Source of the DNA: Tetracladium setigerum
Taxonomy: Eukaryota; Ascomycota; Leotiomycetes; Helotiales
NCBI GenBank assembly: GCA_031472005.1
Contig: PZJY01000002.1
Span: 1,922,001 to 1,986,000, forward strand
Direction: 5' to 3'
DNA: 64,000 nucleotides
Part shown: in pieces, positions 23,313 through 34,527 of the stretch
Layout of the letters: each line of letters starts with the position of its first letter
Position numbering within the stretch: position 1 is the stretch's first letter
Translations under genes and position numbers: made by a program
Notes under the pieces: generated by a model
Database searches by the model: none
Told to the model about the DNA's origin: nothing
What the model saw: only the letters and a program-made list of their open reading frames with translations

Positions 23313-24121
23313 ATGCAATTCTTCCTCAACACTCTGCTTGCCCTGGCTGCCATCCCAGCTGTTCGTCTTGCCATTGCGCAAGAGTCTGCTGGTCCTTCCC
23401 CAACCAACAGCTATGGCTGCGAGCCACATGGTGATCACTGTGAGTTGCCTCAAACCCGTTTTCCCCAACCCAAACAATCCATCCAAAATTACCCTTCCTC
23501 GTGCCTCTTCCAATAATCTCGAAACTAACAAATTCTGCAAATTAATAGGGCACTGCGAGGGAGCCGTCACCCAAACCATCATAAGCTCCTCCTCCTTATC
23601 CACAGCCCCTGTTCTCGCCGTTACGACAACAACTTCGGCAGCTTCCGCTACCACTTCTGCTGCGGCTGAAGATCATGATCACGATGACCACGATCACGAC
23701 GAGGATGAGGATGAGCACACTGATGCAGCCGGTTCTGGAACCCTCGCTCCTTCCCCTACCGCTTCTGTTGGCTGCGAACCTCATGGCGATCATGTAAGTC
23801 TTGGCTTGTTTATTTCTTCCTTTCCATAGGAGTTCAAATTCCTTCTCGTGGCTCCCTCTCTTTCATACGTTCCGAGCAAATCGCTAAACATGCAATCCTT
23901 ATTTGCAGTGGCACTGCGACGGCCCAAAAACTTTGACGAGCGTCGCGCCTGTCCGAACAATCTCCAACAATACCGCCACAGCTACTACTGCCGCGCCAGT
24001 CTCAACCAGCACTTCAACTGGTTCGCCCGTTTCATCACTTGTTCCTACCGGTGGCGCCGCTCTTGTGGGTGCAGGTGTTGTCGGAGGGTTCTTGGGACTT
24101 GTTGGTGCTTTTGCTCTTTGA
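23313..24121 (+). CDS. Small GPI-anchored surface protein with duplicated Cys-His motif and His/Asp tract
   Basis: Exons 23313-23439, 23549-23793 and 23909-24121 give 585 nt, 194 residues, intact. A signal peptide (MQFFLNTLLALAAIPAVRLA) is followed by CEPHGDHWHCEG, a Thr/Ser-rich stalk, a His/Asp/Glu tract (EDHDHDDHDHDEDEDEH), a second copy of the motif (CEPHGDHWHCDG), another Ser/Thr stalk and a hydrophobic GPI-type tail (GVVGGFLGLVGAFAL) at the very end. So it is probably displayed on the plasma membrane or wall. Both motif copies are interrupted by an intron between GDH and HC, which points to exon duplication. The His/Asp tract and CxxHxxHxHC arrangement suggest metal binding; that is inference. 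I recognise no named family. Confidence 0.8.
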
Positions 24122-25745
24122 GCAACTTGATAACTCAAAAAGGAAGAAGGATATATAATTTGCTGGAGATTTAGCGTATCGAGATCGAGCATCCGCTTTA
24201 CTAAGCATCCGGCATCTACAGTAACTTTCTCGTTGGTGGTAGAATTCGAGTTCGCGCATCTCGAGAGGACATATGATACCATGAGCTGCTTTTGCATGCA
24301 TTGCCTTTTGCGTTAGAAAGATGGTTGGTTTTTTTTTTCTTGTATACAATTTGATATCTTTGTTCAGTAGAGTGTCTAGCTTTGCTTTAACAACAGCCTC
24401 ACATAAAATTTTGGTTTTGTGTTGGAGCGTATAGGCTGCTGAAGTAGTGACTTGTTTGTAACCACAACACTGCGTTAATCTCGTCACTATCCATGAGATT
24501 AGACTTAACTTGATATCGAACTCGTGACGTTGTTTACTACATGTTGTGGGGTTGGCAATCGCGATCGAGGGGAAGCAGTTGGTAAAGTCTTGTTGTTTGT
24601 TTATTAGTTTTTTTCTTTTTAATTTGGATAGAGACGTACTTTACGAAGCTTGTAGTTATGATGTGCTCTCGGTTTTGTAATGATAAAATAATCACTTTAA
24701 ACTAAGGGTGGTACGAGAAAGCGCTGGATAATTTACATTTTCGGTATTGTGAGCTGAACGGTGACTTGGTCTCGGTCATGGTGTAGAAGAAGGATATTCA
24801 AGGGGCAAGTTCCATGTACTTATACTCGCAAGAGAACACTAAAATGTCTATTTTCAGACCGCACCTGGGCTAACACTACCTGACTGCTAAATATCGTTTG
24901 ATTTAATTCATGGGCCATACCTAACAAAGTATCGTTAGTTGGACGGTGTCGGCGAAAGGTCATCATGATTGATTGCAGACGCAAGAAATCTCCACTTGGT
25001 TCATACTGCTAGGAACTAGTTCTAACATAGGGCCATCTATTTCATATTGGGATTTATTCGTAAAAAGGATAAAGTGTGCGCGTATGTTGATCCGGCTAAG
25101 TATCAGCGCGATTTTGGGTTGTTTTGCAAGAAGTCCGGCCAATTGTAACTTACACTAGGCGACTATCTCGTACCTTGGTCAACCATCTACCCAGAACTTT
25201 TGCCTGCCATCATATTCTTCACGCTGTGACTCTCCTTGTCTAAGATCCTTCCTGATGGTAGCTCCTACTGACATGAATCGTGCTCACCCCTCCCTTTCTT
25301 GGCTCTGTGTCCCTGCCTTCGTGGTGATTTTAACTGTTCTTAAGTGTGACTTACCAAATCTCTCGCGCTACATATCTTTCTACTTATGAAATAAATAATT
25401 TATAACAAGCCACTCCTGGAAGAATGCTGCAAGGAGAATTCTCAATTTTAACATTTCAGGCAAGGACTGCGGTTCTGATTTTTTCTTTTTGAGAATATCA
25501 TTTTCTTTTCTAGTTTTTTATTTTTCTAATTTATTACAAGTGGAATCAAGTCTACGGAGTATCATCGATTCGTCCAGAAACAACGCCAAACAGAATCCAG
25601 ATCACAAAGCCCCATTTCAGCAAATTTAAAGATATCCAGGACCCCAATATCCCCTATCCAAGAAATCACAGAATCCTCAAGACCGTCAGCAGAGGGACAG
25701 TAAATCAGACAGATTCTCACAGCTTTAATTGGCTCGCAGCAGTTT
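24122..25745. other. Gene-poor AT-rich stretch
   Basis: About 1.6 kb, AT-rich (for example 24590-24690 and 25380-25560), with only short ORFs lacking features. The first 400 bases probably include the 3' UTR of the GPI-protein gene. No repeat units or RNA gene recognised. Confidence 0.4.
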
Positions 25746-25874
25746 TTACCATTTTGGGCAATCCTCTCTCAAATGCCCATAGTCTCCGCAGAACGAACAG
25801 AGGTTGTAAGAGTTCGCACAAAGATGTCCTTGACCACAAAATTCACAGTGTAGATTGTCTTGGGTAAAGGTCAT
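25746..25874 (-). CDS. Micro-protein of 42 residues with a canonical CCHC zinc knuckle
   Basis: Reading the minus strand from the ATG at 25874 gives an uninterrupted 42-codon frame ending in TAA at 25746. It contains CEFCGQGHLC followed by CSFCGDYGHLREDC; the second is a textbook C-x2-C-x4-H-x4-C zinc knuckle (Cys26, Cys29, His34, Cys39), the first a variant (Cys10, Cys13, His17, Cys19). Almost the whole protein is the two fingers, ending PKW. CCHC knuckles bind single-stranded nucleic acid or proteins (family knowledge). It lies 57 bases downstream of the stop of another small minus-strand gene. A possible splice joining both in frame exists: donor GTAGAA after TGG near residue 52 of that gene, acceptor ctgcgcag before ATTATG. 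Too short for default gene callers. Expression is unproven. Confidence 0.5.
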   Translation of the reverse strand: MTFTQDNLHCEFCGQGHLCANSYNLCSFCGDYGHLREDCPKW

Positions 25875-25931
25875 AATCTGCGCAGTGGTTTATTTTCCAA
25901 TCTCTGCTCATTGTAGACCGAGAAGCTCCTC

Positions 25932-26158
25932 CTATTTTCTGCGCCAGTTCTCTTCTACCCAAGAGACAGCCTCATCGGCAAATGCCCAAGTTTCTCTCCT
26001 GGGGTTATGCCTGTGCTGATTATCCAAGACCTCGAGACTCTTCAGTGGTTCGATAGCCCAAAGATCTCGATTGAGGACTGGGACAAGATCCCTCTCAAAT
26101 CATGTCAGATGAGGCATGATGAGGGGTGGACACATACTGGCGAAGTGAATGGCAACAT
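25932..26158 (-). CDS. Spliced micro-gene, 60 residues, unknown function
   Basis: Exon 26158-26138 (MLPFTSP) and exon 26093-25932 join in frame across a 44-base intron with strong signals: donor GTATGT, branch CTGAC, acceptor TTGAG. The product continues RDLVPVLNRDLWAIEPLKSL and ETWAFADEAVSWVEENWRRK, then stops. Four Trp in 60 residues, balanced charge and the absence of low complexity look coding. The frame also stays open upstream of the ATG, so the true 5' end could be further up (toward 26230). Reading straight through the intron would meet a TGA, so an alternative is a nonsense-mutated longer gene. It sits just upstream of the CCHC micro-protein on the same strand and may be one transcript with it. 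No family recognised. Confidence 0.42.
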
Positions 26159-26594
26159 TGGGATGGTACCAATGTTAACGTAAATACCCACACTATCTGA
26201 TTCACAGGAATAAGTGGCCAGATAAACTATCAACACCGACAATCACTCAAAAATAGTAGTCAAGATAGCAGATAGAAGTGCATTACTGAAAAAAAAAGCG
26301 TCACCTTTGTCTATCAAAAAATGATCAAATAGGAAGGTTTCACGGTCAGACCATGCAAAGGAAAATAACGTGATATAGCTACAAGATATGGGACGTTCAA
26401 ACAACTCAAACAACATTGTTGCTTCTCCTTGTGCTCAACTATATACCAAGGATCTTTAATTCAACACATATATGCTCTAGGAACCCGAACGCCAAGGCTA
26501 CAGACCGGCCATGCAGTTTGCTAGCAGCAAGGAAATGAAATGCTAAACTCGTCTTCACGATACCACGATTACCAAAGATCCCTCTCCCACACAT
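26159..26594. other. Intergenic stretch upstream of the micro-gene pair
   Basis: About 435 bases between the micro-gene start and the ABC transporter stop, on the same strand. Contains an A-rich run (tgaaaaaaaaagcg near 26290). No gene supported apart from the possible 5' extension of the micro-gene. Confidence 0.35.
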
Positions 26595-29500
26595 TTACCG
26601 TCTCTCCACCAACAAGAAGTGCATAGCGATGTAAGCCAGGATGACAAACGCGCCGGCAAGCACACCCAAGCTCATGATATCAGGCCAGAGTGCCTGAGTG
26701 TCGAATCCGAAAGAGCTGAGGATCGATCCACCAGGTACGGTAATATCCAGTCCGTATTTCTTGTCTACAAGGGTCTTGTACGCAACCTCGTTTACAATCA
26801 ATGCTTCGAATCCGTAGTGGAAAATGGATAGAGATTGTAGCCATTTAAGTGAGTCGGGAATTGCCTTCTGATTGAGCAGCAAGCCGGCAAAAAGCAGACT
26901 GAAGAGCATGACCAAGCTACCAATCAAGTTTGCAACTGCATTCTCTTTGAAAACTATGCCGATAAACAAGCAGATACCGGCAGCTGCTAGATTGAACAAC
27001 ACCAAGATCAAGATAAACTTGAAAAAATGTGGCCCATCGGGTTCCAGTCCAGTCATGGGATAGATGATAGATCCCATGATAATTGGTGGGATGATTCGGA
27101 GTGGGATGATGTCGAAGAGCACTTTGGCAGCGAAATAAGTGATTGGCGAGTAATAGCCATTTGCTCTTTCCCTCATGAAAATCAATCTCTCAGCACCAAA
27201 CACGGTCAAACTTGAAAGTGTGCTGAAGCCGAAGAGGGCGAGAATGAAGAAGAACAATCCCAATCGATTCTGGAAACCAGCAATATCGCTCGTGAGACCG
27301 TAGAAGAGGAATCCCGAAAGAACAGCCAACAAGATGGCGATGGCATAGTGCGTGAGCATCAACATTGGATTCCGATAGAGATTCCTCCACGTTCGCTGTG
27401 AAAGAATCAAGAACTGGCTCACGTAGCCGACTCTGGCATATCCCTTACCCATGGCACCAACACCAGCCGATCCGTTTGCCTGGGTATGTCCGTTCTGAGA
27501 TCCATTTGCTGTTTGAGCACTATCCACGGCGATCTGTATGTCATCACGAATGTTGCTTGCGACATCCGATTTCACGAATGCACGGACTAAATGATCAAGA
27601 TCTGAATTGCTTGTTGCGGAAGGAGGTAAATTGTCGGGATCCTCCATCAAATGCTGATGGGCGTGGCCGGGTTGCTGTTTTGAAAGTCGTAACCATTGTT
27701 CAGTAGTCCTCGCGTTTGGATCAAGCGGCTGCTCATCTGTTTGCGAGCCTGGTGTTGAAGCCCCACCTCTTCTGCGTGTGTAAAGTTCTCTTTCTTGTTT
27801 TGTTTTCACGGAGTCTCTGCGGTTGCCCTTTGGTCGGCGGAAGGAATCCCCAGCACTTCCTGATTGTCCATCCTCGATGCTCCCTCCCGAGATGCTGGCA
27901 ATAGATTTGACGGCTCGAGTGCTGCTAGGGCCTATGCTTTCTGTGCCTTCCGACTCCAAACCAGGAATTCTATCATCTGCTGGCTGGTTTACAGCACTTG
28001 CGTGCATAGTCAAGTCAACCAGGTAGTCCGCAATGTTGAATCCAGGTGGACAGCTGTATCCAATGTGATCGAAGTATTCTTGGCATTGATCGAATTCGCC
28101 GGAATAGACCGTTCTCCCTTTAGCGAGAAGCAGAAGTCTGTCGAAGAGCGCGACAATGTTCGATCTTGGCTGATGAATCGTGAAAATTACCGTTCTCTTG
28201 TAGGTTTTGGCCAAGGTAACGAGGCACTCAATGACGTTGAAAGCGTTGTAGGCGTCTAATCCACTGGTGGGCTCATCCAGGAAGAGAATGCTTGGGCTAG
28301 TGACCAGCTCGCAAGCAATACCGACCCGTCGTTTTTCACCACCAGAAATCCCACGACCTTTGCCTTCCTCAGAGCCAATCAAAGAATCCCTGATAGCCGA
28401 AATTCCCAGTTGCTTTTCCACTTCGTTCACTCTCTGTTCTTTGGCTGCTCTTCCCATGCTACGGGGAAGACGGAGTAGGGCACTTGTCATGATTGTCTCG
28501 TGCACTGTGAGTGTAGGTAGCATACTGTCTTCTTGGTCCACAAATCCTACCACATTCTTGTACTCGGTGTCGTTAACCTTTTCACCATTGACGTAAAAAT
28601 TTCCGTCTACCACTCCACGTTTGTTCTTTCGGGCCAGGATATCCAAGAATGTGGTTTTCCCCGCGCCAGATGCTCCCATGATCGCCAAGATTTCTCCTGG
28701 ATGAGCAACTCCTTGTACCCCCGTTAGGATCTGCTTTCCATTCAAGTGGTACGACACATTGTCGAAGTAGAGTGACGCGGGCTTGTGATCGGCCATCAAC
28801 TTGATGCTCTCGTCGTCAGAATCGTCGAGATGGATCGGGCCATGATTGAATTGTCGTCGCGACAAGAAGTAAATCGTCAGGATTACGCCAACCAGAAAGA
28901 GAGAACAAGCTGCTATAACGCCAGCAATGAGTGGAGTGTTGATCTTCTTCACCGGTCTTTGGTATCCAGGAACTTGAGTTTCGTATAAACACTCCCCAGC
29001 TCTGCAGTTGAGCTCAATACTGCTGTCCGAGAACATTTGCTGGATCAGTTTATCCATCTCAGGCTCCTCAAACTTGCACTTGTTTGTTCCACCCTCAAGC
29101 TGAAGGCATTCGAACGTAGCAGGACCTCTAATCAACTCGTCAAGGAAATCCGTGATATCGACAGAACCATTTTCCCCACACAACATGCGATCTGGAATAC
29201 ATTTACACTCGATGTTTTCACATTTGTAGTTGGTGCTGTTCTGGTCGTGCGTATTATCAGCGTTAGAGGTGCACGTATCCAGGGAGCAATAGAAGGATTC
29301 TCGATGCTCCACCCAGACTTTTCAATGTCAGCGCATTCCATCAAAAACAAGCTAGGGCACTCACATTGGAAGTCACAGGTCTCCTTATCAGCATTGCAGG
29401 TAAAGGTAACCTGCGGCCGCTGCCCATTCAAGATCTCCACAATCTTCACATTTGTGACATCGCACATCTGGTAGTTCTCGTTCACCACCTCCCCATTCTG

Positions 29501-30002
29501 ATAACACACCCCTCCCGTATTCTCGGGCATCAACGCGTTACACGCCTCATTCTTGGTACAGACGTTGCAATTTATGCCATCCCATCCGTCTTTACAATCA
29601 CAGAAGTCCTGGTCTCTCTTGGGACGCTTCTTCCCATCTGCCAACGCGCCGCACACTGAATTTTGTCAGCGATTCCGCCTAAACTGGTGTGGTGAACTGG
29701 ACTCGTACCAGGTGTGAGACAATCATCTCCTCCAAATCCAGCAGGACACACACATTTCCCATCGTATTTGTTACAGCTAGAATATTGACCACAAGTGAAG
29801 GCTGGCAATAGGCAGTTGAAACTGCAATGTGTTAGCAACCGCGATCTGCGTATGAGAGGATTGGGGCGAACCAAGGTGGGCAAGTATCTGGCCTGTCATC
29901 CATCAAGGACATTTGCGCTTCCATCGTGTTTGAAGAGTAGTTTCCGGCATAGGCTGTCCATGATAGCGACAGAGCCGCCGCGAGCACTGAAGCTCCGCGC
30001 AT
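26595..30002 (-). CDS. ADP1: ABCG-type half-transporter with EGF-like ectodomain (ADP1-like)
   Basis: Exons 30002-29872, 29821-29709, 29655-29365 and 29317-26595 sum to exactly 3258 nt, 1085 residues. A signal peptide (MRGASVLAAALSLSWTAYAG) is followed by a Cys-rich extracellular region with EGF-like loops (CNKYDGKCVCPAGFGGDDC, CDCKDGWDGINCNVC), then FWVEHRESFYCSLDTC and a first membrane span (LIAGVIAACSLFLVGVILTI). The nucleotide-binding domain has Walker A GASGAGKTT (near residue 391), signature SGGEKRR (near 500) and Walker B ILFLDEPTSGLD. A disordered linker then leads to a six-helix ABC2 membrane domain. This architecture matches yeast Adp1, whose substrate is not established. It is divergent from the aminotransferase gene with 599 bases between starts. 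Confidence 0.93.
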
Positions 30003-30601
30003 CGTATTGAGAGCGTTGTTGTTGTAGTGGGATGGTGGTTTATCCTCTATGTTGTTGACGTCTCGAGGTAGCTATCCGGTTAAAGGTGGAGGCGAAGCGT
30101 GGAAGCTAGACAGAGAGTGGGACGGCACAAAGTATAGCTTCAGACGACCCGCAACCCATTGATTGTAATAAGCAGCGTCGGCCAGAAGCTGTAGGTGAAG
30201 CTACTTGAGGATTAAGGGAGGCGGAAGAAGAGTGAAAGGTGGTGATGTTGTAGCCAGGTGGTTCGTGGTTAATGGCGGCGCGGGTTGTCCAGGCGAGCCA
30301 GGCACAGCGATGAGCATGCCAAGGCCTCGGAGGACATGCCAAGAGAGCTCTGTCGGCTGTGTTTCGGCTAAACTCTCCAGCCTCCTTTGCATTGCACCAG
30401 TCTCCCTTACTCCGGACTCCGTGCTCTGCTCTATACTCTTACTCCGTGCTCTGTCCTTCATAGGGCGTAGGTAACCCCTCCTCCACTAGTTCTATCCGAT
30501 GCTATAAATTCCAAGACAATCACAGCTTGTTGAAACTCAAGAGTACAATTTGCTGGCTTTGTGTGAAAATATACCACAGCCAAGATATCAGCGCCCTCAT
30601 T
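30003..30601. promoter_or_regulatory. Shared promoter of ABC transporter and aminotransferase
   Basis: 599 bases between divergent start codons. Includes a near-repeat of CTCCG(T)GCTCTG at 30415-30450. No independent gene supported. Confidence 0.4.
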
Positions 30602-31849
30602 ATGGTTCAACTCCCCCTCTTTGAGGTGGAACAAGTGAGAATCTCTTTTTCAGCTCAGCTAATACTGTAAAGTGACTAACTCCTACAGTGGATGGACAAG
30701 TATGAAGTCACAGAAGGCGTTATAAACGTTGCCGAGACTTGTGTGGCCAGTATTTCCATAGACGAGCTGGTCAAACTATGTGAAGATCCAAACACCCCAC
30801 ATCCGCTCAACACTTCAACAAAACTCACCTATGGCGCCATTCGGGGCTCGACTGCCCTGCGAACTCGTCTTGCAAATCTCTACTCAGCCCGGGTTGCAAC
30901 TCCTCTGCCTATTGACAACCTTCTCATCACTCCCGGGGCCATTGCTGCCAACTTCCTCACCTTGTATGCGTTGGTTGGACCTGGTGACCACGTTGTTTGC
31001 ATGCATCCCACCTATCAGCAGCTCTATGATGTTCCTGCAAGCTTGGGGGCAGAAGTTTCGCTTTGGAAGTTGAGAAAGGGCAAAAAGTACGTTCCAGACT
31101 TAGAGGATCTGAAAAAGCTGGTCAAGGAGAACACCAAAATGATCATCGTCAACAATCCAAACAATCCCACCGGAGCCACTACTCCAAAGTCCGTTCTTCA
31201 AGGACTAGTAGATTTCGCTCGGGAAAGGGATATCATAGTGATGTCAGACGAAGTCTATAGACCTCTCTTCCACGGCATCTCTCCAGGCTCAGAAGAATTC
31301 CCACCATCCTTGATCTCTCTTGGATACTCGAAGACCATCATTACTGGTTCAATGTCCAAGGCGTATTCGCTGGCCGGGATCAGAGTCGGGTGGATTGGCT
31401 CTCGGGACCAATCGATCATTGAGAAGATCGCCTCTGCTCGTGACTACACCACGATCTCAGTTTCCCAGCTAGACGATCAAGTAGCAACCTACGCGCTCTC
31501 CGATTCAGTCATCCACTCTCTCTTGGCACGCAACATCAAGTTGGCAAAGACGAACGTCGAATTACTTGAAGCTTTCGTTGATGAGCATAGCGAGTTCTGC
31601 TCTTGGGTCAAGCCCACAGGTGGAACCACAGCCATGATTCGATTCGAGGAGGATGGCCAGGCAGTTGATGATGTCAAATTCTGTATTGATCTCCTCGAGA
31701 AGACGAAGGTCATGTTTGTACCAGGGTCGAAGTGCTTTGGAAAAGAATTCAGAGGGTTTGTGAGGGTTGGGTTTGTTTGTCACACTGAAGTATTGAAGCT
31801 GGGTCTTGAGAAGCTGGCGGCCTATGTAAAGGGGCACTTTACATCATAG
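30602..31849 (+). CDS. PLP-dependent aminotransferase, class I/II
   Basis: Fold-type I aminotransferase or lyase. Exon 30602-30634 encodes MVQLPLFEVEQ and splices (acceptor ctcctacag) to 30689-31849; 1194 nt, 397 residues, intact. Features: LTYGAIRGSTALRTRLANLY for the substrate-entry region, LLITPGAIAANFLTLYALVG, the pyridine-ring contact NNPNNPTGATTP, the D-x-Y cofactor motif VMSDEVYRPLF, and the Schiff-base lysine in GSMSKAYSLAGIRVGW (about Lys235). C-terminal Arg in FVRVGF would bind the substrate carboxylate. Similar fungal proteins are often labelled aspartate aminotransferase-like or capreomycidine-synthase-like; I cannot assign a substrate. It lies head-to-head with the ADP1-like transporter. 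Confidence 0.9.
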
Positions 31850-32891
31850 ACACCTTCAACTCAAAGTATCAACCAAACTTAACGGAATGTCCATTTTGCT
31901 GAGATTTGCAAAAGAGAGCGAGGTGTAGACAGAGTCTTTTACAATCGTGCTTGCACTTTCGCTTCGTCAGAGCGATTCCTTCCGGCTTTCTAATCCTATG
32001 CCTCGTTCTTTCTTCAGACATTGTAAAAGGTTTTGCTAAAAGTTATGCGGGCACTGACACAACGCACCTGCCGTCCCCAATCAATTGCTAGCTTCAAAGT
32101 GAAGTAAATCGCTTTACATGTACGAGTTTCATTGTCACATGACTCATTTTTGGATGTTTGTATCAACTAAAGACCTCTGATTCTTCCTCCTCTCCATAAA
32201 AAAAATATATATAATAGTTTGCCAACCACCCCGCGACGCAGGTTTTGGACGACCTTTCAAATTCTAAGCGTGAGTTTAATTCGGCAGTATTCTTCTCGGA
32301 TTACTTGCATGCTAACACTTAGAACTACAGACCTCTTCTTATTTGACCACGACTGATGGGGAGATCGAGGCTTCGGCTTTCCAGGGATAGCAATGATCGC
32401 TTTTCGTAGGTTTCTCCTTCTTCTGAACTCTTTCATCTGCGTGTTTCTATATTTGATTGTCAAATCCTTTCTTTTCTCGATCACAGCGACAACAAATGCA
32501 TGGTTTGACAGCAATTTTACTTGCAATCCTGCCGAGTTAGCAAGTAGCTACCTACCTAGGTACATTACGCAAGCACAAACACAGCCAGGAAGGGCCTAGA
32601 CAACAATCTATGAATCTTTTGTTGAATATTAGAATGATTTCTTTTCCACTTCGTCGCCACATTCTCCTCTTAATCAAATTAGCCAAATTCAGCTTCCACC
32701 AGTCAATTGGTGTCTAGTACTCGGTTTCCAGGGCTACCTAGGTATGCTGTCCTCGCCTTTGGAATTCTTGGCGACTTCTGGCCCGACTCTCTTTCACTCA
32801 TCTATTCTTTCTCTTCCTCGACAACATCAACCATCAACTATCTCCGATCATCGACCATTGATTCTATCTCCAGAACTATACAATCGAGACC
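31850..32891. other. Intergenic region before the SET-domain gene
   Basis: About 1 kb. Includes a simple AT tract (aaaaaaaatatatataatag at ~32198) and a C/T-rich leader from ~32680. Short ORFs (for example 32393-32599) are mostly hydrophobic runs without a family. Confidence 0.4.
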
Positions 32892-33997
32892 ATGGCTACA
32901 CCAGCCGACTGCCTTCTTACCTGCTCGACCTCGAGGTTCGAGGAATTTGTGCTCACGCACAAATTTGTTTGGGATAATGTGAGTTGACTTCACACAAATT
33001 TTAGGATGAACTATATTCAGATCGTACGAGCTAATCATGAGTAGGACCTTCGGGTTGGCAGATGTATTCCCTACGATAGACTTGCCATTCAACATGGCCA
33101 ACAGGCACGCGAGGACGCCTCGACAACAGGCACCGCCTCTACCTTTCAACAAGGAGAGGTCGGTAGTCCTGATAATACATCCCCCGAAATTTCTCCTCGT
33201 TGCGCCTTCATCCAAAACATCACCCTTGAGCAATCCTCTCCCCCAGAGTCTCCGCTACTCCCACCTCCTTCTCCCTCCACCCCCATCTCCATCTCAATCC
33301 CGACCTCCTCTCCTCAAACTCTTAGCACAGAGTCAAAACCATTATTCACTACAGAATTTTTTGAAGTTCTCAAGTCAGGGAAGAAAGGGTACGGCGCGTT
33401 CGCGATCAGAGACATCGAGGCTGGCACAATTATCAGTTTAGAGAAGCCTCTATTTAAGGCAAAGTTGGTGGAGATTTATGAAGAATACGCAAAATTGACG
33501 GCAGAGAAGAGAAAAGAATTTGATCAACTTTTTGGATGGGGAATGCTAGATAGCAGGCCATTAATCGCCAAGTTTATGACCAATCGGTAAGTTTTAAAAA
33601 TCCTTTTCTTCCGGGTGCTTCAAACCCAAATTAACTTCAATTTAGATTCGAGATTGACCGTAGCACTGGTGGTATCTTCCTCCAATCGTCTCGTTTCAAC
33701 CACGCATGCTCACAATACAAGTCGTGCACGTATCATTATAACCAGTCTACCGATCGACTAGAAGTTACGGCACATCGTTTCATCAAGAAGAGCGAGGAGA
33801 TTACTATCTGCTACACCAATCAACCCATAACGCTGTACGACAATTACGGTTTTCATTGCGACTGTCAAGGTTGTCCTGACAAGGCGCAGAAGAAGAAGAA
33901 GAATAAGAAGGAAGATAATACTCTCCGTGAAGTCAATGATGAACCATGGTTGAAGCCAGGTGCGAGGAGTTTCAAGGATGGAATTATTTTAACCTAG
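32892..33997 (+). CDS. SET-domain protein
   Basis: Putative protein lysine methyltransferase. Exons 32892-32978, 33045-33586 and 33646-33997 total 981 nt, 326 residues, intact. A Pro/Ser-rich region of about 80 residues (PPESPLLPPPSPSTPISISI) precedes the SET core. Core motifs: GKKGYGAFAIRDIEAGTIIS (the GxG cofactor strand), RFNHACSQYKSCTYHYN (the usual RFxNHSC position, here with A for S), VTAHRFIKKSEEITICYTNQ, and FHCDCQGC as the post-SET zinc cysteines. A Lys tract (AQKKKKNKKED) follows. Many fungal SET proteins of this small class have no known substrate. The start was chosen because it begins immediately before a conserved-looking exon and the upstream frame is closed. Confidence 0.85.
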
Positions 33998-34527
33998 AAC
34001 TATTACACGACATTTGGAAGGGTATGCTGAGTTTCCTCGGCTGAGAGCAGGGTCTTGCCTACTTGTATCGCAGTAATGTTTGGTTTTGCGAAGCTTTTAC
34101 CTGTAGGTCGGTCTTCCATTCCGAATCTATATTGCGACAGAGCTAAATCTTCGGAGTTTAGAGTAGGCAGCGTTGCTATTTCACATTCAGACCTCTGTCT
34201 TCTTGTCTTAATCTGTGACTTTGTACTGTTCAATGCTTTACTACCAATGACTTGGAGGATTCACCTGGGCATGTCACTGAATCACTGAACTTTTAGCACT
34301 GTTCAGCGCCTACTTAATGCCGGGCTGACACGCATATTCCGAAATGGGTACAACGACCGGCCTGCGTGTTATCAAAAGAACATTGCTCAAATGGAAGTGA
34401 TACAGAGCCTTCCCATTGTCATCTTCTAGAAAGAAACCGAATCCCAAACTAAAAATGAAACATGAAAGAGGGAACTATCGACAGAGCTTACTCAATATTA
34501 CCTCTATATCGATGACCCAGTCCGTCA
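33998..34527. other. Intergenic region SET gene to unknown gene
   Basis: About 530 bases between two plus-strand genes. No ORF with features; the reverse-strand ORF at 34003-34233 looks accidental. Confidence 0.35.

Noticed and set aside
24122..25745. Possible non-coding RNA or repeat in the gene-poor stretch
   Set aside because: Looked for direct or inverted repeats and tRNA-like boxes by eye and saw none convincing; AT-richness alone is not evidence.
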